Shown in pieces: positions 1-7,836 of a stretch of DNA of 64,000 nucleotides. How positions within the stretch are numbered: the first letter of the stretch is position 1; the number at the start of each line of letters is the position of its first letter. The translations under genes were made by a program, and so were the position numbers. Origin of the DNA: Rhodoferax sp. (GTDB taxonomy: Bacteria; Pseudomonadota; Gammaproteobacteria; Burkholderiales; Burkholderiaceae_C); the NCBI RefSeq assembly GCF_028688795.1, contig NZ_JAQTXM010000001.1, forward strand, positions 1-64,000, in the 5' to 3' direction. A model generated the notes under the pieces. It made no database searches and was not told the origin of the DNA. It worked only from the letters and a program-made list of their open reading frames with translations.

Positions 1-120
1 TTGCATCGCCGCCATTTGCGCCATGAGGTCTTGCACCTGTTGCTGCAAGGGCCACAACATCCTGATCAGCTCATCCTTTTGTGCATGGCTGAGTTCGGTG
101 AGGTCGGGCAGGGTTGGCAT
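1..120 (-). mobile_element. IS66-type transposase (TnpC) N-terminus, partial
   Basis: The minus strand opens at the ATG at 118-120 and reads MPTLPDLTELSHAQKDEL and on to the window edge, 40 codons without a stop. A leucine/proline start followed by 'LSHAQKDELI' and then a glutamine-rich coiled coil is typical of IS66-family TnpC transposases in betaproteobacteria. No tnpB-like frame lies upstream between 121 and 294, so the element is either incomplete or its other genes lie elsewhere. Only the N-terminus is visible, so the assignment rests on resemblance of one short segment. Confidence 0.45.
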
Positions 121-206
121 CAAAACCGATTCTCACTCACTATTTCATAGCGAACTCAAATTAATCTCCGTTGGGAGCTGAGTAGTTACGATAATTTACA
201 ATAAAA

Positions 207-243
207 TAGCTTCTAGCCCTTATAAAATAAGCGCTAGAAGCTA
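207..243. repeat. Dispersed repeat copy A, hairpin behind uspA
   Basis: TAGCTTCTAGC (207-217) and GCTAGAAGCTA (233-243) form a perfect 11-bp stem with a 15-nt loop. Read on the minus strand, the stem is followed by TTTTATTG, so this copy could act as an intrinsic terminator for uspA, which ends 51 bp away. Confidence 0.7.
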
Positions 244-294
244 CTAATTACATAGCATTTAAAGCAACTGAATGACGGGGTGACCCATCTCCCT

Positions 295-732
295 TTAGTC
301 GCGCACCACCAGCACAGGCAGCTTGGTGTGCGACAGCACCGCTTGGGCCACGCTGCCCAGCACAAATTTTTCCAGCCCGCTGCGGCCATGTGAACCCATA
401 ACGATCAAATCAGCGTCCAGCGAAACACCGGCCTCGACAATGCCACGCCACGCTGTGTGTGACTCAACCACCGACGTGTCAACCGTGACGCTGGCACCCG
501 AAAACGCATCTTTGGCGGCTTTCACGGCCGCATTGGCTTCAGCCGTGGCAGCACTCAGGTACTCGGCCTGTCCGTAGGCAAAATCAGTGCCGACCCCAGT
601 GAACGGGTACGGGTCAATCACATAGATCACCGTGACCCGGCTACCGAACGCCTGAGCCAAAGTGATGGCCTTGCCAACCGCCATTTGCGCCGTATCAGAC
701 CCATCGACAGGCACCAGGATGTGTTTGAACAT
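295..732 (-). CDS. Universal stress protein, UspA family
   Basis: This is a 145-residue single-domain Usp protein. It starts MFKHILVPVDGSD, the usual first strand and Asp of the nucleotide pocket. Near the C-terminus it carries GSHGRSGLEKFVLGS, which matches the ATP-binding Usp signature G-x2-G-x9-G-S, followed by the closing strand PVLVV. ATP-binding Usp proteins are cytoplasmic and support survival under starvation, anoxia and other stress. It lies alone on the minus strand downstream of a 2OG-dioxygenase gene. An SD-like GGAG precedes the ATG. Family assignment is secure; the specific stress is unknown. Confidence 0.93.
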   Translation of the reverse strand: MFKHILVPVDGSDTAQMAVGKAITLAQAFGSRVTVIYVIDPYPFTGVGTDFAYGQAEYLSAATAEANAAVKAAKDAFSGASVTVDTSVVESHTAWRGIVEAGVSLDADLIVMGSHGRSGLEKFVLGSVAQAVLSHTKLPVLVVRD

Positions 733-806
733 GATTTACTCCTCAAAATTAGTGATGAACAGATTGTGAATCAGACGTTTGCCGGGATGTGCAGAATTCG
801 CAAACT

Positions 807-1568
807 TCATACCCCATCAGCCTGAAAACTTTGGGCACGCAGCGTCACCACCAAGGTGTCACGAAAACAATCCTGTGGCGACAAGCCTGTCTGGAAAAGC
901 GGCTGGATCGGCGTGGATTCATGGATCACCCGGACATCGTCCAGCAGCAGCACCGACCACGGCTCGATCAGGGTAAAACGTTGCCCATTGGGGCCTTCCA
1001 CATCAAACACACGGGTTTCGCCGCCTTTGATATTCTGCCGGTTTACCAGAAACACCGCCACCATGTCGACGCCATCGCGATGCGCGCCCTCGGGCGTGGG
1101 GCGGCCAATGCCGTCGGTGGTGTCAATGCGAAATTGGTGCGCCTCGACAAACCAGGGCTGAGTGCCCTTGAGCGCAGAACACACGCTGCCCAGCCACAGC
1201 AACAACTGCGTCCACGCCGGCTGTGCCGTTACCGCGGGCGCAATGGGTTCAAACAGGCGCTGCATGCCACCGTGCAGCGCGTTGTATTCAAGCGGCTGCC
1301 AATGCGCGCGATGCGGTACCTGCGTCACAGCGCCACCAGTAACGACAAAACACGAATGCCGACGTCGCCGGTAATGGCCACCGTCTTTAAGGAAATTATC
1401 GGGTGGCAAATCAGACCACGCGCTGCCCAAGGCCTGCAGCGCCTGTGCAGAGCAACCGCTTAAGGCGCTCACACCATCAGACCCCAAAACGGCATAGCCC
1501 TGACGTTGCAGCGAGGTCGCACAGGCCGCCGGCTCAACAACCGGCGCAGAAGAAAAATATTGAGTCAT
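807..1568 (-). CDS. 2OG-Fe(II) dioxygenase family protein (PF10014-like)
   Basis: This 253-residue protein has the iron-binding facial triad His163-x-Asp165 (in GAHRDGVD) and His216 (in RVIHEST). Arg236 (in FRDTLV) is placed to bind 2-oxoglutarate. The spacing and the 'HQFRIDT' strand before the HxD match the 2OG-Fe dioxygenase group that contains free-amino-acid hydroxylases such as the Bacillus isoleucine dioxygenase. The substrate cannot be read from the sequence. It lies between uspA and the por operon on the same strand, 45 bp downstream of the last por gene, so read-through is possible. Confidence 0.8.
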   Translation of the reverse strand: MTQYFSSAPVVEPAACATSLQRQGYAVLGSDGVSALSGCSAQALQALGSAWSDLPPDNFLKDGGHYRRRRHSCFVVTGGAVTQVPHRAHWQPLEYNALHGGMQRLFEPIAPAVTAQPAWTQLLLWLGSVCSALKGTQPWFVEAHQFRIDTTDGIGRPTPEGAHRDGVDMVAVFLVNRQNIKGGETRVFDVEGPNGQRFTLIEPWSVLLLDDVRVIHESTPIQPLFQTGLSPQDCFRDTLVVTLRAQSFQADGV

Positions 1569-1613
1569 GCCCCAACTTTAGCGCCTGGAAAACGCCGTCA
1601 GGTCCCACTGGCC

Positions 1614-3245
1614 CTATATTTCTTCAGGCACCATCTTGATCGCGCCACATGGGCACTCCGCAACACAAATGCCGCAGCCTTTGCAGTAGTCGTAATTGAA
1701 ATCAAAGCCTTTGCCGGGGCCGAGCTTGATGACGGCGTTGTCGGGGCACACGCCATAGCAGTTGTCGCACTCAAAGCAGTTGCCGCATGACAAACAGCGC
1801 CGGGCTTCAAACAGGGCGTTGCTCTCATCCAGACCGCCCTGCACTTCTTCAAAGGTGGATTGACGGCGAATGATGTCCAGAATAGGCCGCACCGTTTTAG
1901 GCGCATCGCTGTAGTACCAGGTGTTGAGCAAATCGAAACTGGCGACTTCGCTCTTGGCTGGCGGCACATAGGCTTGGCCGCGCAACCAAGCATCCATGTT
2001 GCGCGCGGCTTTTTTGCCATGGCCAATCGCCACGGTCACGTTGCGCTCGGCAGGCACCATGTCGCCACCGGCAAAAATACCGTCGTGACCCGTCATCATC
2101 TGCGCGTTGACCTGAACCACACCATCTTGCACCGCCAAGCCTGGCACACCTTCAATCAGTGACAAATCCACGTCCTGACCCAGCGCCAGCACCACGGAAT
2201 CGGCTTCCAGGGTTTCAAACTCACCGGTGGGCTGCGGAAAACCCTTGTCATCGAGCGCCATTTTTTCAACGGTGATGGACGACTCACCCGCCTGTTTGAT
2301 GGTCGACAGCCACTTGATCATCACACCCTCTTGCAGCGCTTCTTCCACCTCAAAATCATGCGCCGGCATCTTTTCGCGGTTGCGGCGGTAAACGATGATC
2401 GACTCGGTGGCTCCGAGCCGCTTGGCGGTGCGGGCCACGTCAATGGCGGTGTTACCGCCCCCATATATCACCACGCGCCGCCCCAGCAGCGGTTTGTCTT
2501 CACCCTCCATGGAGCGCAGCACCGACACCGCATCGAGCACCTTGGCCGAGTCACCGGCTGGAATGTAGGCACGCTTGGCAATGTGCGCACCCACCGCCAG
2601 AAACACCGCGTCAAAGCCGCCGTCCAGCTTGGCCTGCAGCACATCCGTGACCTTGGTGTTGTATTCAATGCGTACACCCATGTCCACAATGCGTTGCACT
2701 TCGGCATCAAGCACCTGGCGCGGCAAGCGGTATTGCGGAATGCCAAAACGCATCATGCCGCCCGGCAGCGGCCCGGCCTCAATCACCGTCACGGCATGGC
2801 CGAGGCGCGCCAAGTGATACGCAGCAGACAAGCCCGACGGCCCGGCACCCACGACCATGACTTTCTTGCCTGACGGGGTGGCGGGCTGTGGCAACGTCCA
2901 GCCCTGGGCAATGGCCTCATCGCCCAAGAAGTGCTCGACCGAATTGATGCCCACCGGCGAATCCAACTGACCCCGGTTGCAGGCGCCTTCGCAGGTGTGG
3001 TAACACACTCGCCCCATGATGGCCGGAAACGGGTTGTCTTCCACCAGCGTGTTCCAGGCCTCCCGGTAGTTGCCGGATTCGGCATGAAACAGCCAGCCCT
3101 GGATGTTTTCACCGGCGGGGCATTGGTGGTTGCAGGGTGGCTTGCGGCTCAGGTACACCGGGCGCTCAGTGCGCCATGAACCGGTATGGTTGGCCAAAGA
3201 ACTGCCGACATCGAGCGTGATGGCAAATGGTTTTTGCATGGTCAT
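1614..3245 (-). CDS. GltD-like FAD/NAD(P)H oxidoreductase fused to 2[4Fe-4S] ferredoxin (POR electron-transfer subunit)
   Basis: A 543-residue fusion. The N-terminus has the GltD-type cluster cysteines Cys38, Cys42, Cys81, Cys85 and Cys89. Two Rossmann motifs follow: VVGAGPSGL near 130 (FAD) and YGGGNTAID near 260 (NAD(P)H). The last 60 residues hold two ferredoxin cysteine clusters, CLSCGNCFECDNC...CP and CKGCGICVAECP. It overlaps the upstream porB gene by 4 bp (ATG inside the porB end). A usual POR has only a small ferredoxin delta subunit; here delta is fused to an NAD(P)H:acceptor module. This suggests that electrons pass between pyruvate oxidation and NAD(P)(H). That role is inferred from the domain fusion and operon. 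Confidence 0.88.
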   Translation of the reverse strand: MTMQKPFAITLDVGSSLANHTGSWRTERPVYLSRKPPCNHQCPAGENIQGWLFHAESGNYREAWNTLVEDNPFPAIMGRVCYHTCEGACNRGQLDSPVGINSVEHFLGDEAIAQGWTLPQPATPSGKKVMVVGAGPSGLSAAYHLARLGHAVTVIEAGPLPGGMMRFGIPQYRLPRQVLDAEVQRIVDMGVRIEYNTKVTDVLQAKLDGGFDAVFLAVGAHIAKRAYIPAGDSAKVLDAVSVLRSMEGEDKPLLGRRVVIYGGGNTAIDVARTAKRLGATESIIVYRRNREKMPAHDFEVEEALQEGVMIKWLSTIKQAGESSITVEKMALDDKGFPQPTGEFETLEADSVVLALGQDVDLSLIEGVPGLAVQDGVVQVNAQMMTGHDGIFAGGDMVPAERNVTVAIGHGKKAARNMDAWLRGQAYVPPAKSEVASFDLLNTWYYSDAPKTVRPILDIIRRQSTFEEVQGGLDESNALFEARRCLSCGNCFECDNCYGVCPDNAVIKLGPGKGFDFNYDYCKGCGICVAECPCGAIKMVPEEI

Positions 3246-4234
3246 TCCTCCAGCAGGCCAAAACGGCGAATGTTACGGTCGGCCCGGTCTTGCAAGCGCG
3301 CCAGGGTGGCCACGTCAGGGCTTTTTCCAAACAGGTGGGCAAAGCGTTTTTGCGGCTTCAAATAGTCTTCCACGGGCACCTGGCGCCGAATTTTCAGCAC
3401 ACCAGTCACCTCGCCGCGCTCGGCTTCAAACACCGGAAACACGCCGCTTTCAACCGCCAGCCTTGAGAGCTTGATGGTGTCATGCGAAGCAGCACCCCAG
3501 CCCAGCGGGCAAGGCACAAAGATGTGGATGTAACGCGCGCCGTGCATCGTCATGGCTTTGGTCACCTTGTATTCCAGGTCACGCAAATCCGCCACGGTGG
3601 CGGTGGCCACATAGGGAATTTCATGGGCCATGGCGATTTGCGGCAGGTTTTTGCCCTGGCCGAACTCATTGCCCGGATGTGGCCCGACCGTCATGGTGGT
3701 GGCCGTGCGGGCCGCTGGCGGCGTAGCGCTGGAGCGTTGCACGCCGGTGTTCATGTAGGCCTCGTTGTCGTAGCAGATGTAGAGCACATCGTCGTTGCGC
3801 TCAAACATACCTGAAAGGCAGCCAAAGCCAATGTCGGTGGTGCCCCCGTCGCCACCCTGGGCCACCACGCGCACATCGCTGCGGCCTTTGGCCTTCATGG
3901 CCGCAGCTATGCCCGTGGCCACGGCTGCCGTGTTGCCAAACAGCGAGTGAATCCAGGGCATTTGCCACGAGGTTTCTGGGTACGGGGTGGAAAACACCTC
4001 CAGGCAACCGGTGGCGTTGGCCGCAATCAGCTGGCCGTTGGTGGCCGCCATGGCGGCATCAATGGCATAGCGCGCGCCTAGCGCCTCGCCGCAGCCCTGG
4101 CAGGCGCGGTGACCTGAGTTGAGCGAATTGCTGCGCGCCGCACCCGACTGCACGCTGCGCTGCTCGGGGGCGAGCAGGCGGTTACCGACAGTGAACGTGC
4201 CGGTTTGGTAAAACTTGACCAATGACTGTTCCAT
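3242..4234 (-). CDS. porB: Pyruvate:ferredoxin oxidoreductase, beta (TPP-binding) subunit
   Basis: A 330-residue beta subunit. Cys45 and Cys48 (HRACQGCGE) and Cys77 (TGCLEV) are cluster ligands, with a further Cys in VPCPLGW. The thiamine-diphosphate/Mg motif GGDGGTTDIG lies at 127-136, and DNEAYMNTGVQRS is the typical pyruvate-type signature. Together with the alpha and gamma subunits it decarboxylates pyruvate to acetyl-CoA and reduces ferredoxin. The gene is 24 bp from the alpha gene and overlaps the next by 4 bp, indicating one operon. A different 2-oxoacid substrate is possible but less likely given the porB-like signature. Confidence 0.9.
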   Translation of the reverse strand: MEQSLVKFYQTGTFTVGNRLLAPEQRSVQSGAARSNSLNSGHRACQGCGEALGARYAIDAAMAATNGQLIAANATGCLEVFSTPYPETSWQMPWIHSLFGNTAAVATGIAAAMKAKGRSDVRVVAQGGDGGTTDIGFGCLSGMFERNDDVLYICYDNEAYMNTGVQRSSATPPAARTATTMTVGPHPGNEFGQGKNLPQIAMAHEIPYVATATVADLRDLEYKVTKAMTMHGARYIHIFVPCPLGWGAASHDTIKLSRLAVESGVFPVFEAERGEVTGVLKIRRQVPVEDYLKPQKRFAHLFGKSPDVATLARLQDRADRNIRRFGLLEE

Positions 4235-4258
4235 GATGTGTGTTCTGTGAGTTGGGTT

Positions 4259-5512
4259 TTAAACAACTTGCGTTCCGGCATTGCCCATGTCACGCAAGAT
4301 ACCCTCGGCAATCGGGCCAGAGCGACGTTGTGTTTTCTCGCGCTCCAACACCCGGTTGACCACAGCCCAGTCCAGGTCCAGAAAGGTCAGCAACTCCAGC
4401 TTGTCGGCAATCGCATCCAGCAGCAATTTATGAACCGACGTTTTTGTGATGGGCCGCCCACCCAAACCTGCCACCACAGTCAGGACCGGTTGCGGGCGGT
4501 TGCGCACGGCGCTGCGCACATCACGCGACACAATGCCGCCAATACCCACCGCGAAGCATTTCTCGATGACCACAATGCGTTTGGCATTGGCCGTGGCGTC
4601 ACGAATGGCAGAAATCGGGAACGGCCTATAAGACGTGATGCCGAGCACCCCAACCTTGATGCCCTCGGCACGCAAATCATCCACCGTGTCCTTGATGGTG
4701 CCCAGCACCGAGCCCAGCGCAATCACGATAGTTTCGGCATCTTCGGTCTGGTAGGTTTTGATCAGCCCACCTGAATCGCGGCCAAACTCTTTTTTGAACT
4801 CGGCGGCGATTTGCGGAATTAGGTCCAGCGCCTGCATCTGTTTGGCATGGGCCAGGTAACGCACCTCGGTAAAGGCCTCGGGGCCGACCATGGCGCCAAT
4901 CGTCACCGGGTCATTCGGGTCCAGCACCTGGCGCGGCTCGTAAGGCGGTAAAAAGCGGTCCACCTGTGCCTGATCAGGCATGTCAACCCGTTCATAGGCA
5001 TGGGTCAGGATGAAGCCGTCCATACACACCATCACCGGCAATGACAACTCTTCGGCAATCTTGAAAGCCTGAATGTGCAGATCCAGCGCCTCCTGGTTGG
5101 TCTCGGCAAAAATCTGCAGCCAGCCGGCATCGCGCATGCTCATGCTGTCAGTGTGGTCGTTCCAGATGTTGATGGGCGCGCCAATGGCCCGGTTCGCCAC
5201 CGTCATCACAATCGGCAACCCAAGGCCGGACGCGTTGTACACAGCTTCTGCCATGAACAGCAAGCCCTGGCTGGCGGTGGCCGTGTAAGAACGTGCACCA
5301 GCGGCTGATGCGCCAATGGCCACACTCAGGGCGGCAAATTCGGATTCGACATTGATGAACTCGCACGGCGTCAACTCGCCCGACTTCACCATCTCCCCCA
5401 AGCCTTCCACGATGTGGGTTTGCGGCGAAATCGGGTAGGCACAAATGACTTCTGGGCGGCTCAGCGCCACGGCTTTGGCTACGGCATGCGAGCCTTCGCA
5501 TTGTTCAAGCAT
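4259..5512 (-). CDS. porA: Pyruvate:ferredoxin oxidoreductase, alpha subunit
   Basis: The alpha subunit, 417 residues from the ATG at 5512, starts MLEQCEGSHAVAKAVALS. The open frame extends 23 codons further upstream, but the family begins at this Met. This start also gives the 8-bp overlap with the gamma gene (ATGCTTGA), a translational-coupling arrangement. CAYPISPQTHIVEGL and the long conserved INVESEFAALSVAIGAS and TATASQGLLFM segments are hallmark POR-alpha regions that contact thiamine diphosphate and pyruvate. It lies between the gamma and beta genes on the same strand. Confidence 0.9.
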   Translation of the reverse strand: MLEQCEGSHAVAKAVALSRPEVICAYPISPQTHIVEGLGEMVKSGELTPCEFINVESEFAALSVAIGASAAGARSYTATASQGLLFMAEAVYNASGLGLPIVMTVANRAIGAPINIWNDHTDSMSMRDAGWLQIFAETNQEALDLHIQAFKIAEELSLPVMVCMDGFILTHAYERVDMPDQAQVDRFLPPYEPRQVLDPNDPVTIGAMVGPEAFTEVRYLAHAKQMQALDLIPQIAAEFKKEFGRDSGGLIKTYQTEDAETIVIALGSVLGTIKDTVDDLRAEGIKVGVLGITSYRPFPISAIRDATANAKRIVVIEKCFAVGIGGIVSRDVRSAVRNRPQPVLTVVAGLGGRPITKTSVHKLLLDAIADKLELLTFLDLDWAVVNRVLEREKTQRRSGPIAEGILRDMGNAGTQVV

Positions 5513-6089
5513 GTTGTGTCTCCTCGGCGGCCTGTTGCATGACAAGATTGAAGGCCTCAATGGCTGCGGCCTTGTTGCCAACAGCTACGGCTCCTTTGAA
5601 TTTGTCGTCAATGGCGCGCTCGACCGCTTCCAGTGAAATCAAGCCAGTCAGGGCAGCAAACGCGGCGAGCAACGGCACATTGGGAACGGCGCGGTTCACA
5701 TGTTTAATGGCTAACTCGGACGCAGGCACGGTCAGCAAATGCGCTGGCTTGAAATCTTTGACAAAATCGCCCAGCCCCATTTCCTCAAAGCTGCGGGTGG
5801 TGTTGATCAGAATAAAGCCGTCTTTTTTAAGCCCGCCCAGCACATCCACCTGATGCAGCAGCGTGGGGTCCTGAATGATGATGGCATCGGGCTGCATGAT
5901 GGGTTCACGCAGGCGAATCTCACGATCGTCCATGCGGCAAAAAGCCACCACCGGAGCCCCGGTGCGCTCAGAGCCAAAACTGGGAAAAGCCTGCGCATGG
6001 CGGCCTCCCAAAAACGCAGCGATGGACATCATCTCTGCACCCGTGACAACCCCTTGGCCGCCACGTCCGTGAATACGAACCTGAAACAT
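5505..6089 (-). CDS. porG: Pyruvate:ferredoxin oxidoreductase, gamma subunit
   Basis: A 194-residue gamma subunit (POR/KOR gamma domain): MFQVRIHGRGGQGVVTGAEM at the N-terminus, FPSFGSERTGAPVVAFCR, and the 'IIQDPTLLHQVDVLGGL' strand. It is the first gene of the four-gene minus-strand operon porG-porA-porB-oxidoreductase. The 228-bp region before it, shared with the divergent hemerythrin gene, holds a perfect FNR-type box about 105 bp upstream of this ATG. Confidence 0.9.
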   Translation of the reverse strand: MFQVRIHGRGGQGVVTGAEMMSIAAFLGGRHAQAFPSFGSERTGAPVVAFCRMDDREIRLREPIMQPDAIIIQDPTLLHQVDVLGGLKKDGFILINTTRSFEEMGLGDFVKDFKPAHLLTVPASELAIKHVNRAVPNVPLLAAFAALTGLISLEAVERAIDDKFKGAVAVGNKAAAIEAFNLVMQQAAEETQHA

Positions 6090-6187
6090 GTGTGTCTCCT
6101 CAAATGTTGGTGGGACAGGCAGGCAATGCGTCTGCGGCCCTCTTTTTGCAACAGGCCGAATAGTGAACCCATAAAAAGGAGCCAGTT

Positions 6188-6201
6188 TTGATGTAAATCA
6201 A
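6188..6201. promoter_or_regulatory. FNR/Anr-type box between porG and bacteriohemerythrin
   Basis: TTGATGTAAATCAA is a perfect TTGAT-N4-ATCAA dyad, the known FNR/CRP-family anaerobic consensus. Towards porG an ACTATT hexamer lies at 6159-6164. The box centre would then sit about 42 bases upstream of a start near 6152, the class II activator position. The minus-strand por operon is therefore the more likely target. The divergent hemerythrin gene could share it. Confidence 0.75.
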
Positions 6202-6317
6202 CTTATAGACTCATCAAGGCTTACCGGGGCTCGACATCACAAATCCATGACTTGGATCAACTCGGCTAATGCCCAGCTTAAGTATGCTTCGCGCTTTATT
6301 TTTCTAAGGATTTCGGA

Positions 6318-6806
6318 ATGCCCACGCTGCAATGGTCTGACACGCTGGCTCTTGGCTTGCCTGAGATGGATGACACCCACCATGAATTTGTAGACCTGTT
6401 GGCGCAAGTTGTCAACGCTAGTGATGACACGCTGCTGCCGTTGTGGCGCAAGTTGGTGGCCCACACCGACGAGCACTTTGCCCGCGAAGACCGATGGATG
6501 AAGACTACTGGTTTCTCCAGCACCAACTGCCACACAACGCAACACCAAGTGGTGCTGCAAGTGATGCGTGAGGGCGACAAACGCGGCACTGCGGGCGAAT
6601 TGGCCGTTGTGCGGCAAATGGCGGACGAATTGGGCACCTGGTTTCCCATGCACGCGCAGGCCATGGACGCCGCCCTGGCACTGCACCTGCGCAACGTCGG
6701 CTACGACCCACTGACTGACCAAGTCAGCATGCCGAAAGCCCTGCCTGCCGAGGCCATTCACGGCTGTGGCGGATCAAGCTGCGCAACCGAAGGCGCCCCA
6801 CATTGA
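6318..6806 (+). CDS. Bacteriohemerythrin
   Basis: A 162-residue protein with the hemerythrin diiron ligand pattern. His appears in DDTHHEFVDLL, His and Glu in HTDEHFAREDRWM, His in TTQHQVV, and a last His/Asp near FPMHAQAMD. The motif order matches single-domain bacteriohemerythrins (about 130-150 residues), with a short extra C-terminal tail containing two cysteines (GCGGSSC). Such proteins bind O2 reversibly, for storage, delivery or scavenging. It is divergent from the O2-sensitive por operon and shares its FNR-box region, which fits a role at low oxygen. Confidence 0.9.
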   Translation: MPTLQWSDTLALGLPEMDDTHHEFVDLLAQVVNASDDTLLPLWRKLVAHTDEHFAREDRWMKTTGFSSTNCHTTQHQVVLQVMREGDKRGTAGELAVVRQMADELGTWFPMHAQAMDAALALHLRNVGYDPLTDQVSMPKALPAEAIHGCGGSSCATEGAPH

Positions 6807-6829
6807 CTATCGAGACGTAAAAATCAAAC

Positions 6830-6862
6830 AAAAAAAGGCCCCAAGCAAGGGGCCTTTTTTTA
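6830..6862. terminator. Bidirectional intrinsic terminator
   Basis: An A-rich run, then the stem AGGCCCC / GGGGCCT with an AAGCAA loop, then seven T residues. It lies between the convergent hemerythrin gene and the small minus-strand gene and can serve both. Confidence 0.9.
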
Positions 6863-6874
6863 TCTGATCAAGCG

Positions 6875-7033
6875 TTATTTCACCGCGGCTTTGCTGCTTG
6901 GGGCAACTGGACGCGTTTGAATGAACTTAGCCGCTGCTTCTGCCAACTTGCGTTTGCGCTCCAGGTTGAGCCTTTCGAGCTCCGCGTGGTTGCTTTTCTT
7001 CATGTTGGGGTCTTTACCGAATACGCCTGCCAT
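6875..7033 (-). CDS. Small lysine-rich hypothetical protein (52 aa)
   Basis: A 52-codon frame from the ATG at 7033 encodes MAGVFGKDPNMKKSNHAEL, then a charged helix rich in Arg, Lys and Ala, ending in SSKAAVK. An SD-like AAGGAAT sits about 7 bases before the start, and the stop lies just before a bidirectional terminator, so it looks like a complete small gene. It has no recognised domain. The composition suggests a short helical, basic, possibly nucleic-acid-associated protein; this is only a guess. Confidence 0.6.
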   Translation of the reverse strand: MAGVFGKDPNMKKSNHAELERLNLERKRKLAEAAAKFIQTRPVAPSSKAAVK

Positions 7034-7161
7034 AGTGATGATTCCTTTGGTTCAGTCTAACTCATTCATGCATTGACCCGTTTGACTGAGAACCCATTAC
7101 CCGAAACGATAACTGCCAGAAAGACGGCCTTGCCAAGCTTGGTCCTGATTTCTCGTAGATC

Positions 7162-7836
7162 TCAATACAGCGCGGCAAACCGCTCTACCTGGCGGGTTGG
7201 GCCAGCGACGATCAGATGGTCGCCGGGCTTTATCTCAGTGTCGGGTTTTGCGTAAATAAAGTCCTGATGCCGGCGTTTGATGCCCACCACGGTGATGCCA
7301 TGGCGTTTACGCACATCTGACTGCGACAGCGTTTTTTTGTGCGTTTCCATCGGTGAGCGCGTCTTGGCAATTGCAAAACCATCGTCAAACTCAATGAAGT
7401 CAATCATCTTGCCGGTCACCAAATGCGCCACGCGTTCCCCCATGTCTGTCTCTGGGTAAACCACATGGTGCGCGCCCACGCGCTCAGCAATACGCCCATG
7501 CTGCGGGTTATTGGCCTTGACCCAGATGTCTTTCAGGCTCAGTTGGCTCAGGTTCAACACCGTGAGCACGCTGGCCTCAAGATCGCTGCCAATGCTCACC
7601 ACAGCATGCGCAAAATCCTGCACCCCAAGCTGGCGCAGGGTTTCGATATCGGTGGAATCTGCCTGCACCACGTGGGGCAAGATGCCTGAGAGGTTTTGCA
7701 CGGTTTCTGCATTGCTTTCAATAGCCAGCACATCGTGTCCAAGCTGAACCAGCGAAGTGGCCACACCGGTGCCAAAGCGGCCCAGGCCGATCACCACCAC
7801 GCTACCAGCGAGCGATTTAACTTGTTTATCCAACAA
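7162..7836 (-). CDS. Potassium uptake regulatory subunit, KtrA/TrkA (RCK) family
   Basis: A 224-residue cytoplasmic RCK protein. VVVIGLGRFGTGVA is the Rossmann GxGxxG, 'LAIESNAETVQ' carries the acidic residue for nucleotide binding, and a C-terminal RCK_C domain (GITVVGIKRRHQDFIYAKPDTEIKPGD) follows. The likely start is the TTG at 7836, preceded by GAGGAG seven bases away. The longer frame to 7887 lies wholly inside the channel gene and has no SD. The start overlaps the 3' end of the KtrB-like gene by 11 bp. RCK subunits gate the partner channel in response to ATP/ADP or NAD(H). Confidence 0.87.
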   Translation of the reverse strand: MLDKQVKSLAGSVVVIGLGRFGTGVATSLVQLGHDVLAIESNAETVQNLSGILPHVVQADSTDIETLRQLGVQDFAHAVVSIGSDLEASVLTVLNLSQLSLKDIWVKANNPQHGRIAERVGAHHVVYPETDMGERVAHLVTGKMIDFIEFDDGFAIAKTRSPMETHKKTLSQSDVRKRHGITVVGIKRRHQDFIYAKPDTEIKPGDHLIVAGPTRQVERFAALY

